Shown here one piece after another: positions 1-11,054 of a stretch of DNA of 64,000 nucleotides; position 1 is the first letter of the stretch, and every line of letters starts with the position of its first letter. Made by a program: the position numbers and the translations under genes. This DNA comes from Conchocele bisecta (lineage: Eukaryota; Mollusca; Bivalvia; Lucinida; Thyasiridae): NCBI GenBank assembly GCA_029237695.1, contig CM055271.1, positions 36,948,462 to 37,012,461 on the forward strand. Direction: 5' to 3'. Below the pieces are notes generated by a model, which was not told where the DNA came from, searched no databases, and worked only from the letters and a program-made list of their open reading frames with translations.

Positions 1-168
1 GTTGACGGGATAAATAGAATAGCAGGTTGGTGCCGTGAATGGGAAAACTATCTGGCGCGACACGGAAACGGGATGTGCTCGGCAGAGCCTCGTCCATCCC
101 GTTTCCTAAGCCTTGACAGATATTGTTTTCCCATTCACGGCACTAACCTACTATTCTCTATATATAAT
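1..168. mobile_element. Family A foldback element, cut by window edge
   Basis: The two arms are inverted copies: GTGCCGTGAATGGGAAAA near base 31 and its complement near 128, meeting at an AAACGGGATG/CATCCCGTTT core. The left arm reads GGCGCGACACGG while the right reads AAGCCTTGACAG, so the arms are two different versions. It has no coding capacity and its left side continues outside the window. Confidence 0.8.
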
Positions 169-466
169 TACATGTATTAGATCTATGGTCTGAGAGTCTG
201 CCATCATTTGTTTTCGGCTTTTTCGTTAAAATGGCATTTAAATAAAGTCCGGTTCATTGTTTTTAGTAGTTAGTAACCACCCCCACACAAAATGACATGG
301 GACTAATACTGTTGCTTATTATGTACGTACATTTGTTTCCCATTGAACCACAATGCAACGCAAGGCGTCAATGTCTTTCCTTATCACATCTTTGACACAT
401 TTCCGGGTGTTGTTTATGTATTGACATAGCTTGTGCGCAATGTATGTGCATGCAGATGTGATACAA
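169..466. other. No recognisable feature
   Basis: AT-rich sequence without an open frame, repeat arm or splice-like context that I can support. Confidence 0.5.
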
Positions 467-564
467 AAGTTAGATCATGTTTGTCCGCATATACGAGTGA
501 TAATCCGCTCGCTAAAGCTCGCGGATTATCTCCTCGTACATGCGGACGAACCGTGATCTAACTT
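467..564. repeat. Foldback hairpin, single copy here
   Basis: Arms AAGTTAGATCA and TGATCTAACTT bracket the inner arms TGTCCGCATATACGAG and CTCGTACATGCGGACGA. The centre is CGCTCGCTAAAGCTCGCGG. A MITE-like palindrome of about 98 bp. Confidence 0.7.
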
Positions 565-752
565 ATACATATTGACTTCATATTGAGTTCATATTGGTCT
601 GTGCTAGAACTACGCTTCACCTCTCAAAATAATTCCTTCTAAATCAGCACCAATATGTTTATTTTATTTACATTTTGTATATTCTTTGAAGAGCATATAA
701 ATTGCGAATGATGTACGTATATAATATAATGGTTATTTGAGTTGTATGTGCA

Positions 753-855
753 TACAGTGGGGTCAGATTGTAAGTGCACACACGAACGAACACGACAGGT
801 TGGAACCAACCTGTCGTGTTCGTTCGTGTGTGCACTTGCACGCTGACCCTACTGT
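753..855. mobile_element. Near-perfect palindromic MITE
   Basis: Ends ACAGTGGGGTCAG and CTGACCCTACTGT. The inner arms (GTGCACACACGAACGAACAC and complement) meet at GGTTGGAACCAACC with essentially no spacer. The CAGT-type ends resemble pogo/Tc-type MITEs. Two overlapping frames here are mirror images of each other and not genes. Confidence 0.75.
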
Positions 856-856
856 C

Positions 857-1456
857 GATGCCAATCGTTCCACCGCTAAAGTCGCGCAATATCGCACGGA
901 ACTCGTGCATATATACACATATAAACAAACATTACCTCTAGCGAGGGTAGCAATTTAACCCCATCTCTTTAATGTAACACATGGAAGACTGATTTTTGCA
1001 ATCGGTTATCCGGCGTGTTTGTTATTTTAGCGATATAAAATTGTCAAAGCTGTATCATACATTATTAATAAAGAACATACATATTTTACCATGTCAATGT
1101 ATTTATCTGAAATTTACATTCATATCTTGTGAATTTGAAAACTTCATTTCGTTATGTTGAATGATGAACAACAACAAGAGAAAAGATGGCTTCCATGGGA
1201 AAGTTATTTCCCTGTTCTATAATGTTTGGCAATTTACTAGTTCTAGATCAAAGATTATTTGTGCAAAGGTATAAAATATACAGTTTACTAAATGTTGACC
1301 TACATGCAACAGGTTTTGGTATGCACTTCGGTTGCTCACATTCTTTGAATGGGTCAAATTGTAGCCGTAGATAACATATCGGAGGTGAAGTGTAGCTAGT
1401 ATCCACATAGAGAGATCAAATAACCTATAAATATCCAACAGTGACTAAATATGAAA
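857..1456. other. Mostly featureless; short shared segment
   Basis: Bases 935-985 (GAGGGTAGCAATTTAACCCC to GTAACACATGG) recur inverted at 4576-4630, so this is a short dispersed repeat. The remainder shows nothing I can name; short frames here have no recognisable product. Confidence 0.45.
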
Positions 1457-1770
1457 TAATTCCAGCACAAAAATATTTACACAATTCCCTAACATTTGAT
1501 TGGCCCGTAGCAAGTCTCTGTTCACAATTTATATCCCAGTAAACTCCCACGCCGAACTACTTTCCGTAACCGTGAGGCGCAGTTAAAATAATTCTTAAAA
1601 AAACGGAAAATAAACACATTTTATTTCAAATGCTGGAATTATAAGGAATGAATGGCCTTTTTGTTGAATTTATCGGGGATATAAACTTGGAAAAGTCGCG
1701 GGAATACTCCCGCGACTTTTCCAAGTTTATATCCCCGATAAATTAACAAAATGGCCATTCATTCCTATAA
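1457..1770. mobile_element. Family G foldback, copy 1
   Basis: A single-sided lead (ATTCCAGCACAAAAATATTT, then TATCCCAGTAAACTCCCACG) precedes a hairpin whose arms read GGAATGAATGGCC / GGCCATTCATTCC around GGAAAAGTCGCGGGAATA. Other copies lie at 18945-19225 and 20994-21361; this one has a shorter loop. Confidence 0.75.
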
Positions 1771-1989
1771 TATTCGCGTAATACTCCTAGCAAACATTAA
1801 ACAGACCAAATGTTTGTATACGCAACAGCCCATGGTTTTATAGCTTATATATATGTTTAATTTTCGGATAGTTTCAAAAGTGTAAATAATCAAATATGGC
1901 GTTAAAGTTAAGAATAATCTTGTTTTACGTCATTGTGTCGCAATTCATGGAACAGTGACGTTGCCGGTCAATGGCTTGCCGTTATTTTC

Positions 1990-2050
1990 GTCACATGTGT
2001 CCGTTCGTCTGTTCGTCCGTTCGTCCGTCTGTGCATCCGTCCGTCACGTT
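1990..2050. repeat. CCGT-type microsatellite
   Basis: Runs of TCCGTTCGTC/CCGTCCGT. In bivalve pearl-type elements an ACGG-like microsatellite follows the core repeats, so this may be the remnant of such an element in inverse orientation; no core repeat adjoins it. Confidence 0.55.
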
Positions 2051-2283
2051 TCTTATCATAAGTAAAACGTAGTAATTTCTGGAGACTAGATAGTTGGCAT
2101 GTGGCTTCCTTATGGGTCATATGTATGAACTTCAAGTAAAACACAACTGATATGTAATATGTACATGTAGCTAAATGTTAGAATGAATTTCAAACTTATG
2201 TTGCTTATTAATAATCACAATTTAGAAGAGCCCGCAATTTTCTTTCTTATTATTATTATATTTAATAAAAAGAAATAAACAAA

Positions 2284-2330
2284 AGTTGCCGATGCGAGAA
2301 TCGAACTCGGAACCCGATGATTCACATGCA
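2284..2330 (-). repeat. tRNA-like 3' half, probable SINE remnant
   Basis: On the minus strand the sequence contains GGTTCCGAGTTCGATTCTCG, matching a T-arm with a pol III B box (GTTCGATTC), followed by an acceptor-like GCATCGGCA. The 5' half is replaced by family H sequence, so this is not a functional tRNA. Confidence 0.45.
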
Positions 2331-2569
2331 TAGGGAACGAATTGTTAATTCGAGGGAACGAATTGTTAATTAGAGGGAACGAATTGTTAATTCGAGGAAA
2401 CGAATTGTTATATCGTGGGAACTAATTGTTAATTCGTGGGAACGAATTGTTAATTCGAGGGAACGAATTGTTAATTCGAAGAAACGAATTGTTATATCGA
2501 GGGAACGAATTGTTAAATCGAGGGAACGAATTAATAAAAAAAAATCCATGTCCCCTGCGGGGCTCCGTA
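2331..2569. mobile_element. Family H element, copy 1 (left end missing)
   Basis: About nine units of GGGAACGAATTGTTAATTCG (about 20 bp, variants with AAATCG or ATATCG) lead into an A-run and the terminus GTCCCCTGCGGGGCTCCGTA. The frame encoding repeated TIRS words is only this minisatellite translated. Confidence 0.75.
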
Positions 2570-2826
2570 ACATCACAAGAATAGATAGTATTCGGGAATT
2601 TTGGGTAACATTAACAGTATAATGCATACCAGTAAGGTAATGTTTGTCATAGGGCGGCAAACCAACTCGGAGACCCAATCGATTACCATTGCTTTATAGG
2701 TGGTAATTGCCGCGTTAAGCACGAAACAATAAACAATATAGCACTTATTGTTCGACAGGTCGATGCCAAATAAAACTGCACTTACTCATGTTGCTTCTCG
2801 ACACGACGCAATTAACCCATATATAA

Positions 2827-2851
2827 GAGCTGTCAGGAGACAACGAAGCTC
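2827..2851 (+). repeat. Pearl-type 5' terminus, orphan
   Basis: AGCTGTCAGGAGACAACGAA matches the start of the large element at 32684 (GTTGTTAGAAGACAACGAAG). No core repeats follow, so it is a fragment. Confidence 0.5.
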
Positions 2852-2916
2852 GTAATTTATGCCGTCTGGTATCATAGGTCGGAGGTACACGTCCACCGGC
2901 GTTAACCTTGTCAATA

Positions 2917-3828
2917 CTGCCCTCCCAAATCAAACTGCAGTATCTGTTAAACTGCAGTATCTGCATTATGATGATATGCTGACCCTGTGCAATCATCCCC
3001 AGGTGGGGATGATTGCACAGGGTCAGCATAGCATCATCGTGCTGATACTGCAGTTTAACAGATACTGCAGTTTGACTTGGGATTATTGCACAGGGTCAGC
3101 ATAGCATCATAGTGCTGATACTGCAGTTTAACATATACTGCAGTTTGACTTTGTTGGATGATTGCACAGGGTCAGCATAGCATCATAGTGCAGATACTGC
3201 AGTTTAACATATACTGCAGTTTGACTTGGATGATTGCACAGGGTCAGCATAGCATCATAGTGCAGATACTGCAGTTTAACATATACTGCAGTTTGACTTG
3301 GGATGATTGCACAGGGTCAGCATAGCATCATAGTGCTGATACTGCAGTTTAACAGATACTGCAGTTTGACTTGGGATGATTGCACAGGGTCAGCATAGCA
3401 TCATAGTGCTGATACTGCAGTTTATTACATATACTGCAGTTTGATTTGACTTGGGATGATTGCACAGGGTCAGCATAGCATCATAGTGCAGATACTGCAG
3501 TTTAACAGATACTGCAGTTTGACTTGGGATGATTGCACAGGGTCAGCAGAGCATCATAGTGCTGATACTGCAGTTTAACATATACTGCAGTTTGACTTGG
3601 GATGATTGCACAGGGTCAGCATAGCATCATAGTGCTGATACTGCAGTTTAACAAATACTGCAGTTTGACTTGGGATGATTGCACAGCGTCAGCATAGCAT
3701 CATAGTGCTGATACTGCAGTTTAACATATACTGCAGTTTGACTTGGGATGATTGCGACAGGGTCAGCATAGCATCATAGTGCAGATACTGCAGTTTAACA
3801 GATACTGCAGTTTGACTTGGGAGGGCAG
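2917..3828. mobile_element. Family R foldback with 73 bp tandem array
   Basis: Ends CTGCCCTCCCAA and TTGGGAGGGCAG are flanked by AATA on both sides (2913-2916, 3829-3832). The left arm is a single unit, whereas the right arm is present 11 times: GATTGCACAGGGTCAGCATA recurs at 3011, 3084, 3159, 3231, 3305, 3378, 3458, 3531, 3604, 3677 and 3750. Each unit carries two CTGCAG words. Confidence 0.85.
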
Positions 3829-3832
3829 AATA

Positions 3833-4075
3833 CAGTAGAACCTCTTTAAACCGGACACCAACAAATCACCTGTGATTTTATTTTTGATGAGTTTCTTGGT
3901 CATTTATCTCAGGTGATAATGTATGTTCGTGATTGCATAGCACACAACTATGGCTCAGAATGATCAAATGCCTGATTTACAGTGAACCTTACAGATACAG
4001 TGAACATCTCTAAGCCGGACACCATGTGAACCTCACATGGTACCCGGTTTAGAGAGGTATCACTGTATTTGTACG
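3833..4075. mobile_element. pogo/Tigger-like MITE
   Basis: Terminal CAGTAGAACCTCTTTAAACC and its imperfect complement ending GAGAGGTATCACTG are flanked by TA on both sides. An inner inverted copy starts near 3998 (CAGTGAACATCTCTAAGCC). CAGTRGAACCTC ends with a TA duplication are typical of pogo-group MITEs. Confidence 0.75.
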
Positions 4076-4151
4076 TTCCTTATTTAAAAATGCATGTAAA
4101 ACTAAATTGTTGAAACTAAAATGCATGTACGGGTGCGTACTTGACTATTGT

Positions 4152-4438
4152 ATATATAGAGAATAGTAGGTTAGTGCCGTGAATGGGAAAAAATATCCGA
4201 CAAGGCTCAATAATTTCTTTATTTCTCATCAGAAGTATATGTTGTGACCACTCATTTGAACCGTCTCGCCGAGACGGTTCAAATGAGTGGTCACAACATA
4301 TACTTTGGTTCAGAAATAAAGAAAATAGATAGAGAATAGTAGGTTAGTGCCGTGAATGGGAAACACTATCTGGCAAGGCTCAGGAAACGGGATGGGCGGC
4401 ACATACGCACTGTGTTGACGGGATAAATAGAGAATACC
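4152..4438. mobile_element. Family A foldback, core type 2
   Basis: AGAATAGTAGGTTAGTGCC recurs in the same orientation at about 4162 and 4335. Between them is a perfect hairpin of GAACCGTCTCG/CGAGACGGTTC with AAATGAGTGGTCACAAC arms. It ends in the TGTTGACGGGATAAATAG module. Confidence 0.75.
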
Positions 4439-4575
4439 AGTCTAGTATCTGTTAATATCAAGTTTACGGTAATAATATATAATATTTAAATGTACCCCCA
4501 GGGCTTCCGTATATCAAGTTACCAGGCAAGGCTAGGAAACACGTTCTATTTATCAGGTAACTTCCATAATCACTC

Positions 4576-4630
4576 TTCCATGTGTTACATTGAAGAGTTG
4601 GGGTTAAATTGCTACCCTCGCGAGAGGTAT
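4576..4630. repeat. Short dispersed repeat (inverse of 935-985)
   Basis: CATGTGTTACATTGAAGAG through GGGTTAAATTGCTACCCTCG is the complement of the segment at 935-985. Confidence 0.5.
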
Positions 4631-4717
4631 GGAGCGGGGTAGCAAGTGTGTTTCTACCCATGCACTTGCCAGAATCTGCTGATACATGTAGTGCACACCT
4701 ATAACTCTAAATTCAAA

Positions 4718-4770
4718 TTGGCATTTACGAACTTCTTAGTCGTACGAAGCTTAGTGAAGCATGCCCCTGA
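4718..4770 (-). mobile_element. Family C, single arm
   Basis: Only the right-arm end is present: ACGAACTTCTTAGTCGTACG then AAGCTTAGTGAAGC. Confidence 0.6.
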
Positions 4771-4775
4771 TATTA

Positions 4776-5255
4776 CTGTCTGTTTCACGTTTTTCTGCCG
4801 ACGAACTTTTGGCTATTAAACACATTAAATCTAAAAAATATTTAAAAGTAAGTACTTTTTCATCAATAACAAAAAGGTCACCCTCCCCAAATTCCATCAA
4901 ATATTGATTTTCTTGCGAAAAAAACGATATTCCTATGGGAATTTAACATGGGGAGTCAATTTCCAAACATTTTGAAAATTTTTGGAAATGTTTGGAAATT
5001 TTTGGAAATTGACTCCCCATGTTAAATTCCCATAGAAAGAAACCTGACGAGATAGTTTGAAAATGATGTAATTAAGAAAACAAAAGTTAGATTATTTTTT
5101 TTGCAATAAAATCAATATTTGATGGAATTTCATAAAATAATTGGGGAGGGTGACTTTTTTCTTATTGATAAAAAAGTACTTACTTTTAAATATTTTTTAG
5201 ATTGAATGTGTTTAGCAGCCAAAAGTTCGTCGGCAGCAAAACGTGGAACAGACAG
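4776..5255. mobile_element. Family K1 foldback with TA duplication
   Basis: Ends CTGTCTGTTTCACGTTT and CGTGGAACAGACAG are flanked by TA (4774-4775, 5256-5257). The arms include AAGTAAGTACTTTTTCATCA and its complement and fold around GGAAATTGACTCC. The TA duplication points to the Tc1/mariner side of DNA transposons. Confidence 0.8.
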
Positions 5256-5257
5256 TA

Positions 5258-5651
5258 GACTGGTAGACAGAGCGATGTTTCTGCAGCATGTATGTTTGGT
5301 TGTGTCTCCAGCGGCCTGTGTCGACACGATTTATATGCCAGCACAAATTGGTTTCCTCCATAGCTCTGTCGGCCTCGCTATTGATTTACATAATGGAGTC
5401 GGCAAATACATTGACGGCAATGTGGCTGGGTGCCGCCAGCACGGGCATATAATGGTTGACAATGCAAAACAAATACGGCCGTTCACAGTCACTGTCTCTG
5501 TGGAATGGAATGGAATGGTGCTTAATAACACATGTGAGTCTGATTAAGCACAACGCCAAATAGCAGGTACATGTAGCCCCCAATGAGAAGCCAAATATGT
5601 TAGCTATGTGGTCATGTAATACGTATGATAGTACCGGAGTACTATGTTAGC
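5258..5651. other. No supported gene
   Basis: A 113-codon open frame begins inside the K1 end and runs to about 5547. The product has no recognisable domain and its start lies in a transposon, so I do not call it. Confidence 0.45.
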
Positions 5652-5655
5652 TTAA

Positions 5656-5895
5656 CCCTTTGAACCCGACAGCCCGGTATAGCGGTTTATGCAAACAGTG
5701 CAGATTCAGATGAGCCGGCTCGTAGCGAGCCGTCTCATCAGGATCTGCACTTTTTGAAAGTAATTTTCATATTTTTGAGAACAAAAAATACCTTCTTTTC
5801 ATAAAAAGACTATTCTGAAAACCATTTTGTGACGGTTGGATTGTTTGCAAAATTAACATATCAAAATCAGTTCCAGTTACTTAGGGGTGAAAGGG
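5656..5895. mobile_element. Family F piggyBac-like MITE
   Basis: CCCTTTGAACCCGA and GGTGAAAGGG ends lie between TTAA duplications (5652-5655, 5896-5899). A hairpin of GTGCAGATTCAGATGAG and CTCATCAGGATCTGCAC with GCCGGCTCG/CGAGCCG lies near the left end. CCC-type ends in TTAA are a piggyBac hallmark. Confidence 0.85.
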
Positions 5896-5899
5896 TTAA

Positions 5900-6577
5900 T
5901 AAGATATTTCATGTTTTCTATATACAATTGCATGATGTGGGGATTGGTGGGTCAGAGGGATGGAGTGGGGTTATTGAGTATTTCAGATAACTGCTACAGG
6001 AAGGACAAGACAAGTTACAGCATAATGATGATCTTCCTGTAATTGTAGGTAATAGTCAATCGGGTAATCTGGTAATAGTGTATAAAACGATAATTTTTAA
6101 TTATATTATATACACTATATTGGAGACTGTCATGCAGTTCTCCCAGTTTTGACAGCTGTGGTTTTGTGGTGGCAGGCCTGACCTACATGTAGGTCAGCGT
6201 CCCAGCTAGCGAGAGTGCATGATCATTTTCGATATGCTAATTTTGACAATGGAATTATTGGTTAAATTATATAGTTCAAAGGTCGCGGGAGCAGGGAGCG
6301 ACATCCGCTGTCCTGGGAATTCAGTTTTGCACAATGCGTAGTCAGCGTGCATGTTTCTGAGGATTCTTGACATAGAACAGTATCATTTAAGGCCAATCAA
6401 TTTAGATGCAGACGAAACTTATAGTCAAATAGTATGTTAGATGTGGTAGGCAATTAAATGATTAGGGTCAAATACAACTATGATAAACAATATAAATGAG
6501 CAACATGTACACAATGATAAAATTAGATTTTCCTACAAGTTGGATTTCATGGAGAAAGCCTAAGCAAACCTTCAATT
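5900..6577. other. No gene; small palindrome
   Basis: Contains a short palindrome CTGACCTACATGTAGGTCAG near 6177. Otherwise AT-rich without supported features. Confidence 0.5.
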
Positions 6578-6656
6578 TAACTCGAATGTTCTGCCTGTAA
6601 CGCAGGGCGACTTACGCTGTAAGTCGCCACGCGTTACAGACAGAAAATTCGGGTTA
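6578..6656. repeat. Foldback hairpin
   Basis: Imperfect arms AACTCGAATGTTCTGCCTG and CAGACAGAAAATTCGGGTT, with an inner GCGACTTAC/GTAAGTCGC and CTGTAACGC/GCGTTACAG. Confidence 0.65.
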
Positions 6657-6763
6657 TGTAGCATTGTGTATGTCTGTGAAAATTTCGTAGGTTGACTGGC
6701 GACGAAATCAGATTAAATAAGTGTGTTAATGTGCATAGTTGATACTATTAATCTGGTCATATC

Positions 6764-7114
6764 CCGTCAACACAGTGCCTATGTGCCGTGAACCACGGTG
6801 CCGTGAAACATACTTCATATCCTGTTAATACGACCTAATCACTGCGTATGAATATGTGCGGTTGTCATGCTAGTCGATTCTCCGATTTTGAGGATGCGGC
6901 TGGGGTTATTTCTTTTGCATTGTGAAGCTATTTGTAGGTGTTGACGGGATAAATAGAATAGTAGGTTAGTGCCGTGAATGGGAAAAAATATATGGCGCGG
7001 CACAGAAACGGGATGGGCGAGGCACTGCCGAGCCCATCCCGTTTCCGTGCCGCGCCATATATTTTTGTTCCATTCACGGCTAGTACGGCACTAACCTACT
7101 ATTCTCTATATATC
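6764..7114. mobile_element. Family A, long composite copy
   Basis: A module TCCCGTCAACACAG ... GTGTTGACGGGA (6764-6950) abuts the hairpin module AGAATAGTAGGTTAGTGCC ... GGCACTAACCTACTATTCT. The core is GGGCGAGGC/GCCGAGCCC with near-identical GCGGCAC arms. Confidence 0.8.
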
Positions 7115-7116
7115 TG

Positions 7117-7365
7117 TCACACAACCGCCTGCGTTAATCTTTTCAGATTACCAATGTTCCTGAATATACATGTATGTTCGCAATGCCAGCTCGCAACCAA
7201 GCAATTTGACTGTTAGAGCCTGAGCTGTAGTACAGCTCAGGCTCAGTCAATCAAGCTGCTTGATTTGGAAATAAAGAAAAAATAGTGCAGGTGGTAGTGT
7301 TTTATTATGTTGTGTGGTGGTGATACAGCTCAGTGTCAGCCAATCAAGCTGCTCGATTTGAATGT
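7117..7365. mobile_element. Family D hairpin plus a second fragment
   Basis: CCGCCTGCGTTAATCTT leads to GAGCCTGAGCTGTAG / CTACAGCTCAGGCTC and then ATCAAGCTGCTTGATTTG. A degenerate second copy of the last part lies at 7320-7365. Confidence 0.65.
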
Positions 7366-8422
7366 CTTTATGACACTAGGCATGTGTGTTGATATCAATG
7401 GAGCGAATATACCGGTGGAAGATGTGCTTCCTCTGACGAAGGTCAAGGTCACCAGTGCTAAACATAGAGTGGTTATTTCACATTGCGCTGCATAGTTTGG
7501 GAGGTAAACTCCCCCGACAGCTTTCAGTCAATGGATCTGAAACTATGCACATTTATTATATACCTACCAGTGAAATACATAGTTATACGATGTAAATAAA
7601 AGTCATATGTTCTCATCGATGAAATAAACATCTTCCGGTGAAAATACGACTACTTCCGCTATCTATATTCATAACGCGCACCTGCAGTGCCGGACTGCAA
7701 ATAGGCTGCAAATACACATTCATTACCGTATACAGTCTAAAAAAAACTACTAATTTCCATGGAGCGGTATGTAATAAATAGAATATTCATATTATTTCAA
7801 CGAATATGACATATCCTCTATGTCTTCTGTATATATTGAACACATGTGCAACACGGTGTTTGATGACGAAACAAACATTTTTCATTGAATTGAATTGAAT
7901 TGAATTGAATTGAATTGCCAAACAATGCATCGACGGACGCATTTTGTGACTGGCGGGACTCTCGTTAATACAATATCTTCATACACTGCGAAAGCCTATT
8001 ATGTGCAATAAACTGATTATTATATCTGTAAATGGACTGGCGATCGATATAATTGAACCTACGACGTGTGTGACCAGCGTAGCCCCAGATCAGACTGCGC
8101 AGTCCGACCTAGGGCTACGGTATTCGCCAACGTCTCAAGTGGTTGGTGTATGGTAGGTAACTTTTGTCACCAGAAACAAGCATAGTCAAGCCCAATTCGT
8201 AAATATGCAATGCAGGAGGACCGACGATATCCACGATTGTTGCAAATGCCACAAAATACATTTTCCCACCCGGGGGGCCTAATTATGTCAATATGCTGTA
8301 TGAATTATTTGCAGCTCCCCAGCATATTTAACCAGCAAATAATAGAATCAATAACAATGGTACATGTGCCCAGATTACACCACTCATATTGTCTGAACTG
8401 TTAGCATGCATTTGACAACTTT
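7366..8422. other. No gene; ATTGA microsatellite and a small palindrome
   Basis: 7886-7918 is a TTGAA/ATTGA pentamer run of about six units. 8085-8124 is a palindrome of CGTAGCCC and GGGCTACG around CTGCGCAG. The rest gives no supported feature. Confidence 0.5.
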
Positions 8423-8828
8423 CAAGGTGCATAATCACGTGATTACAACAACAACAACAACAACAACGTCGCCCACTCCAAAGTAAGTATTCTTTGATAT
8501 TTTCCTTAATATGCAACGGATTTTGATGAAATATGGCGCAGCAAACGCGTCTTCATGACCTGCATTTGGTGGTCTAGTGAGTATGGCAGAAACTTCTGTC
8601 GTTTTTGCGAAGAATCGATTTCCGTGTCGGAGACACGGAAATCGATTCTTCGCAAAAACGACAGAAGTTTGGGCGCAAATACAGAGACCACCAGGTGCAG
8701 TTTAACAAGACGCGTTTGATGCGCCATATGTCATCAAAATCCGTTCCGTAATTAGGACACTATAAAAGAATACGTACTTTGAATCGGTACTTGTTGTTGT
8801 TGTTAGTACCACGTGATCGTATACCTTG
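8423..8828. mobile_element. Family B foldback, 5 bp duplication ACTTT
   Basis: CAAGGTGCATAATCACGTG and its right-end counterpart are flanked by ACTTT at 8418-8422 and 8829-8833. Subterminal CAACAACAAC/TTGTTGTTG, then arms with AACGGATTTTGATGAAATAT and a centre GATTTCCGTGTCGGAGACAC. No coding capacity; mirrored frames inside are artefacts. Confidence 0.9.
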
Positions 8829-8833
8829 ACTTT

Positions 8834-9387
8834 GACGTGGAATATCCCTAATTCCGGGACCTCAAGATGCCTGTATTAAGCAGATGTGGCGTCGCGAAAT
8901 TCAGCTTTACCTACACTTAATCATATACATGATCTATACTGCTCAAACTAGGTGCTAATTATTGATTTTATATTATATATTTACACATACATTTGCTACC
9001 TAAAATTTGAAAGTGACATATATGTCCATAGGGCCGGGTGTTTTCGTCAACATTATATTGTACATATTCCCTGTTTCGTTTAACACATGTCACTATAATA
9101 AACAAATTAATAACTTACTTACTTACATATTACTAATATAAACAACGCACAGCTATTCAATCTGCTTAATCTGCTTGGATATGAAGCGCAAACCAACGTT
9201 TCACAGACACACATATATACAATAGCACTGAGACGCCGTGAAACAGACACATAAAGATATTATAAATAGAAAATGACAGGTGTTCCAAGCAGCAACTTTC
9301 TGCTTAAATCCGCCATTCGGTAAAACATACATGCAGCACGTCACGTTTTTTCAATACACTATGCATGAAATACACTACAGTGTAGTG
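8834..9387. other. No recognisable feature
   Basis: AT-rich, no supported frame or repeat family. Confidence 0.5.
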
Positions 9388-9636
9388 AATTACATTACAG
9401 GGGACATGGATTTTTTTTTATTAATTCGTTCCCACTAAATGACAATTCGTTCCCTCAATTTAACAATTCGTTCCCACGAATTAACAATTCGTTCCCACGA
9501 AATAACAATTCGTTCCCGTGGGAACGAATTGTTAATTCGTGGGAACGAATTGTATTATCCCCACGGGAACGAATTGTTAATTCGTGGGAACGAATTAATA
9601 AAAAAAAAGAATTATACGTCCCCTACATGTACGGTA
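9388..9636. mobile_element. Family H element, copy 2
   Basis: GGGGACATGGATTTTTTTTT leads into inverted runs of AATTCGTTCCC and GGGAACGAATT, which meet at CGTTCCCGTGGGAACG. It ends GTCCCCTACATGTACGGTA. Here the short array is itself arranged as a palindrome, unlike copy 1. Confidence 0.75.
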
Positions 9637-10142
9637 AATTATACCGTAACAAAAATACGTTATCAGGTATTCAGTACAAATTAAATATATGATGTTGTGC
9701 CCATGCAAAATGAAAAACTAACATTTGCGTTGTTTTAATATGATTTATTACACTCTTGCGAGTTATTTGTATGGGTTTCGCTGTGAGAGAAAACTCCTTA
9801 CACATAATACACCGTGAAGAGAACACCCGTAATTGCACCCTCTTTTATAACAGTCAAAATAAAGTTATTTGAAAATTTGGAGAGAGTCTCGACGAATGTA
9901 CACTATTAAATTGATTGAACACATTCCAAACATGCACTCAAATATAAGCCAGTCCAAAGAAACATCTGCGTAATTTGGATTTCAAAAAGTTTACATGATG
10001 TCACGTTTAACGTCACACAACGTGACGTCAAAACGCGGGAAACACGTCAGCAGTGTGTAACTATGCATACGCACAGCACAATTCGTTTGCTTATAGTCTC
10101 AAATATATGCATGTATATCCGCCGTGAAGTGTAATAAATTGG
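9637..10142. other. No recognisable feature
   Basis: Contains ACGTCACACAACGTGACGTC (about 10010), a short palindrome-like stretch; otherwise nothing I can support. Confidence 0.5.
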
Positions 10143-10304
10143 ATATTCCATCGTACATGTTTGAATAGCGGAAATAATACACTCGTGTCCGTAGGCTTCC
10201 GTGCAAGCAACTCGTTCGCTACGCTCACTATTTGCTTACGCGGAAGGGAAGCCGACGCACACTCGTGTATTATTCCCGCTATTCAAAATGTACGATGGAA
10301 TATA
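10143..10304. repeat. Foldback hairpin
   Basis: GATATTCCATCGTACATG and CATCGTAC-type complement at 10285-10304, with GAATAGCGG/CCGCTATTC and ACACTCGTGT on both arms. The loop is about 50 bp. Confidence 0.7.
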
Positions 10305-10339
10305 CTCTACATGTATATATTAAACTCGTTTACTGATTC

Positions 10340-10520
10340 CGTAAGAAACTGGCAATAGCGCACAGTCTGATCAGGATATACACTGTTCGCCATTCCATCA
10401 CATAAACGGTCATTCGTCCAACAAGCAACACAGATCGTTATCAGGCGATATGCGTGTGGTATTTGATCCGGAGCTACACTGGTGGCAAATCCCATAAGCC
10501 GTTTCTTCAGTCACAATCAA
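10340..10520. mobile_element. Family M copy
   Basis: GCACAGTCTGATCAGGATAT, CGCCATTCCATCA and TCCCATAAGCC...TCAGTCACA match the elements at 25690 and 38213. The left end is missing. Confidence 0.6.
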
Positions 10521-10615
10521 ACATGAGGCAAGCCATATTATTTTGAATTATTGTGCATATTGGCCAAAAGTTACACATACTACATTAAGAAGATGTGCGT
10601 TGCGACATGGGTACT

Positions 10616-10800
10616 ATTTACAAACGTTACGATTTGTTTCCCGTAAATGATGTAGAAAGTTGACTAAATGTTCAGAGCGAATGCTCTGAACATTTGGTCA
10701 ACTTTCGACGTCATGTACAGGAAATATCACAGCTTCTGTAAATAAATAGCTGTCATTAAAAATCGCACATGTTCTTAGGTACAAACGCACATGGCCCGTC
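10616..10800. mobile_element. Family N foldback, copy 1
   Basis: TTTACAAACG...CCCGTAAATGATGT and ACGTCATGTACAGGAAAT bracket a hairpin GTTGACTAAATGTTCAGAGC / GCTCTGAACATTTGGTCAAC. The right terminus CTTAGGTACAAACGCACATG matches copies at 23966 and 25188, though the core differs. Confidence 0.65.
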
Positions 10801-11054
10801 ACATATGCAAGCGGGAAGTACATGGCCATCGGCCATATACATGTGTACATATATCTATCAACACTGGTGCCAACATGGCGGCGTGGAATGTAAACACAGT
10901 TACAGGATCAATATATCGACACAAAAATGTCATCTCGCCCAGTGGAGAAAACAACATTGGTTCAGGGACGATAACTCCGACTGATATCTCCGCATATGCA
11001 CACGGAGTCTTGTCCCTTGTCCAATGTTTGTTACCACGTTTTCCGCTTTATATA

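Noticed and set aside
2284..2330. Functional tRNA gene
   Set aside because: Only the T-arm and acceptor half are recognisable; the 5' half is missing.
3000..3830. CRISPR-like array
   Set aside because: 73 bp units are contiguous tandem copies without unique spacers and the context is animal DNA; the same applies to the 103 bp array at 24172 and the 106 bp array at 27950.
5206..5547. 113-codon open frame
   Set aside because: Starts within a K1 end and has no recognisable domain.
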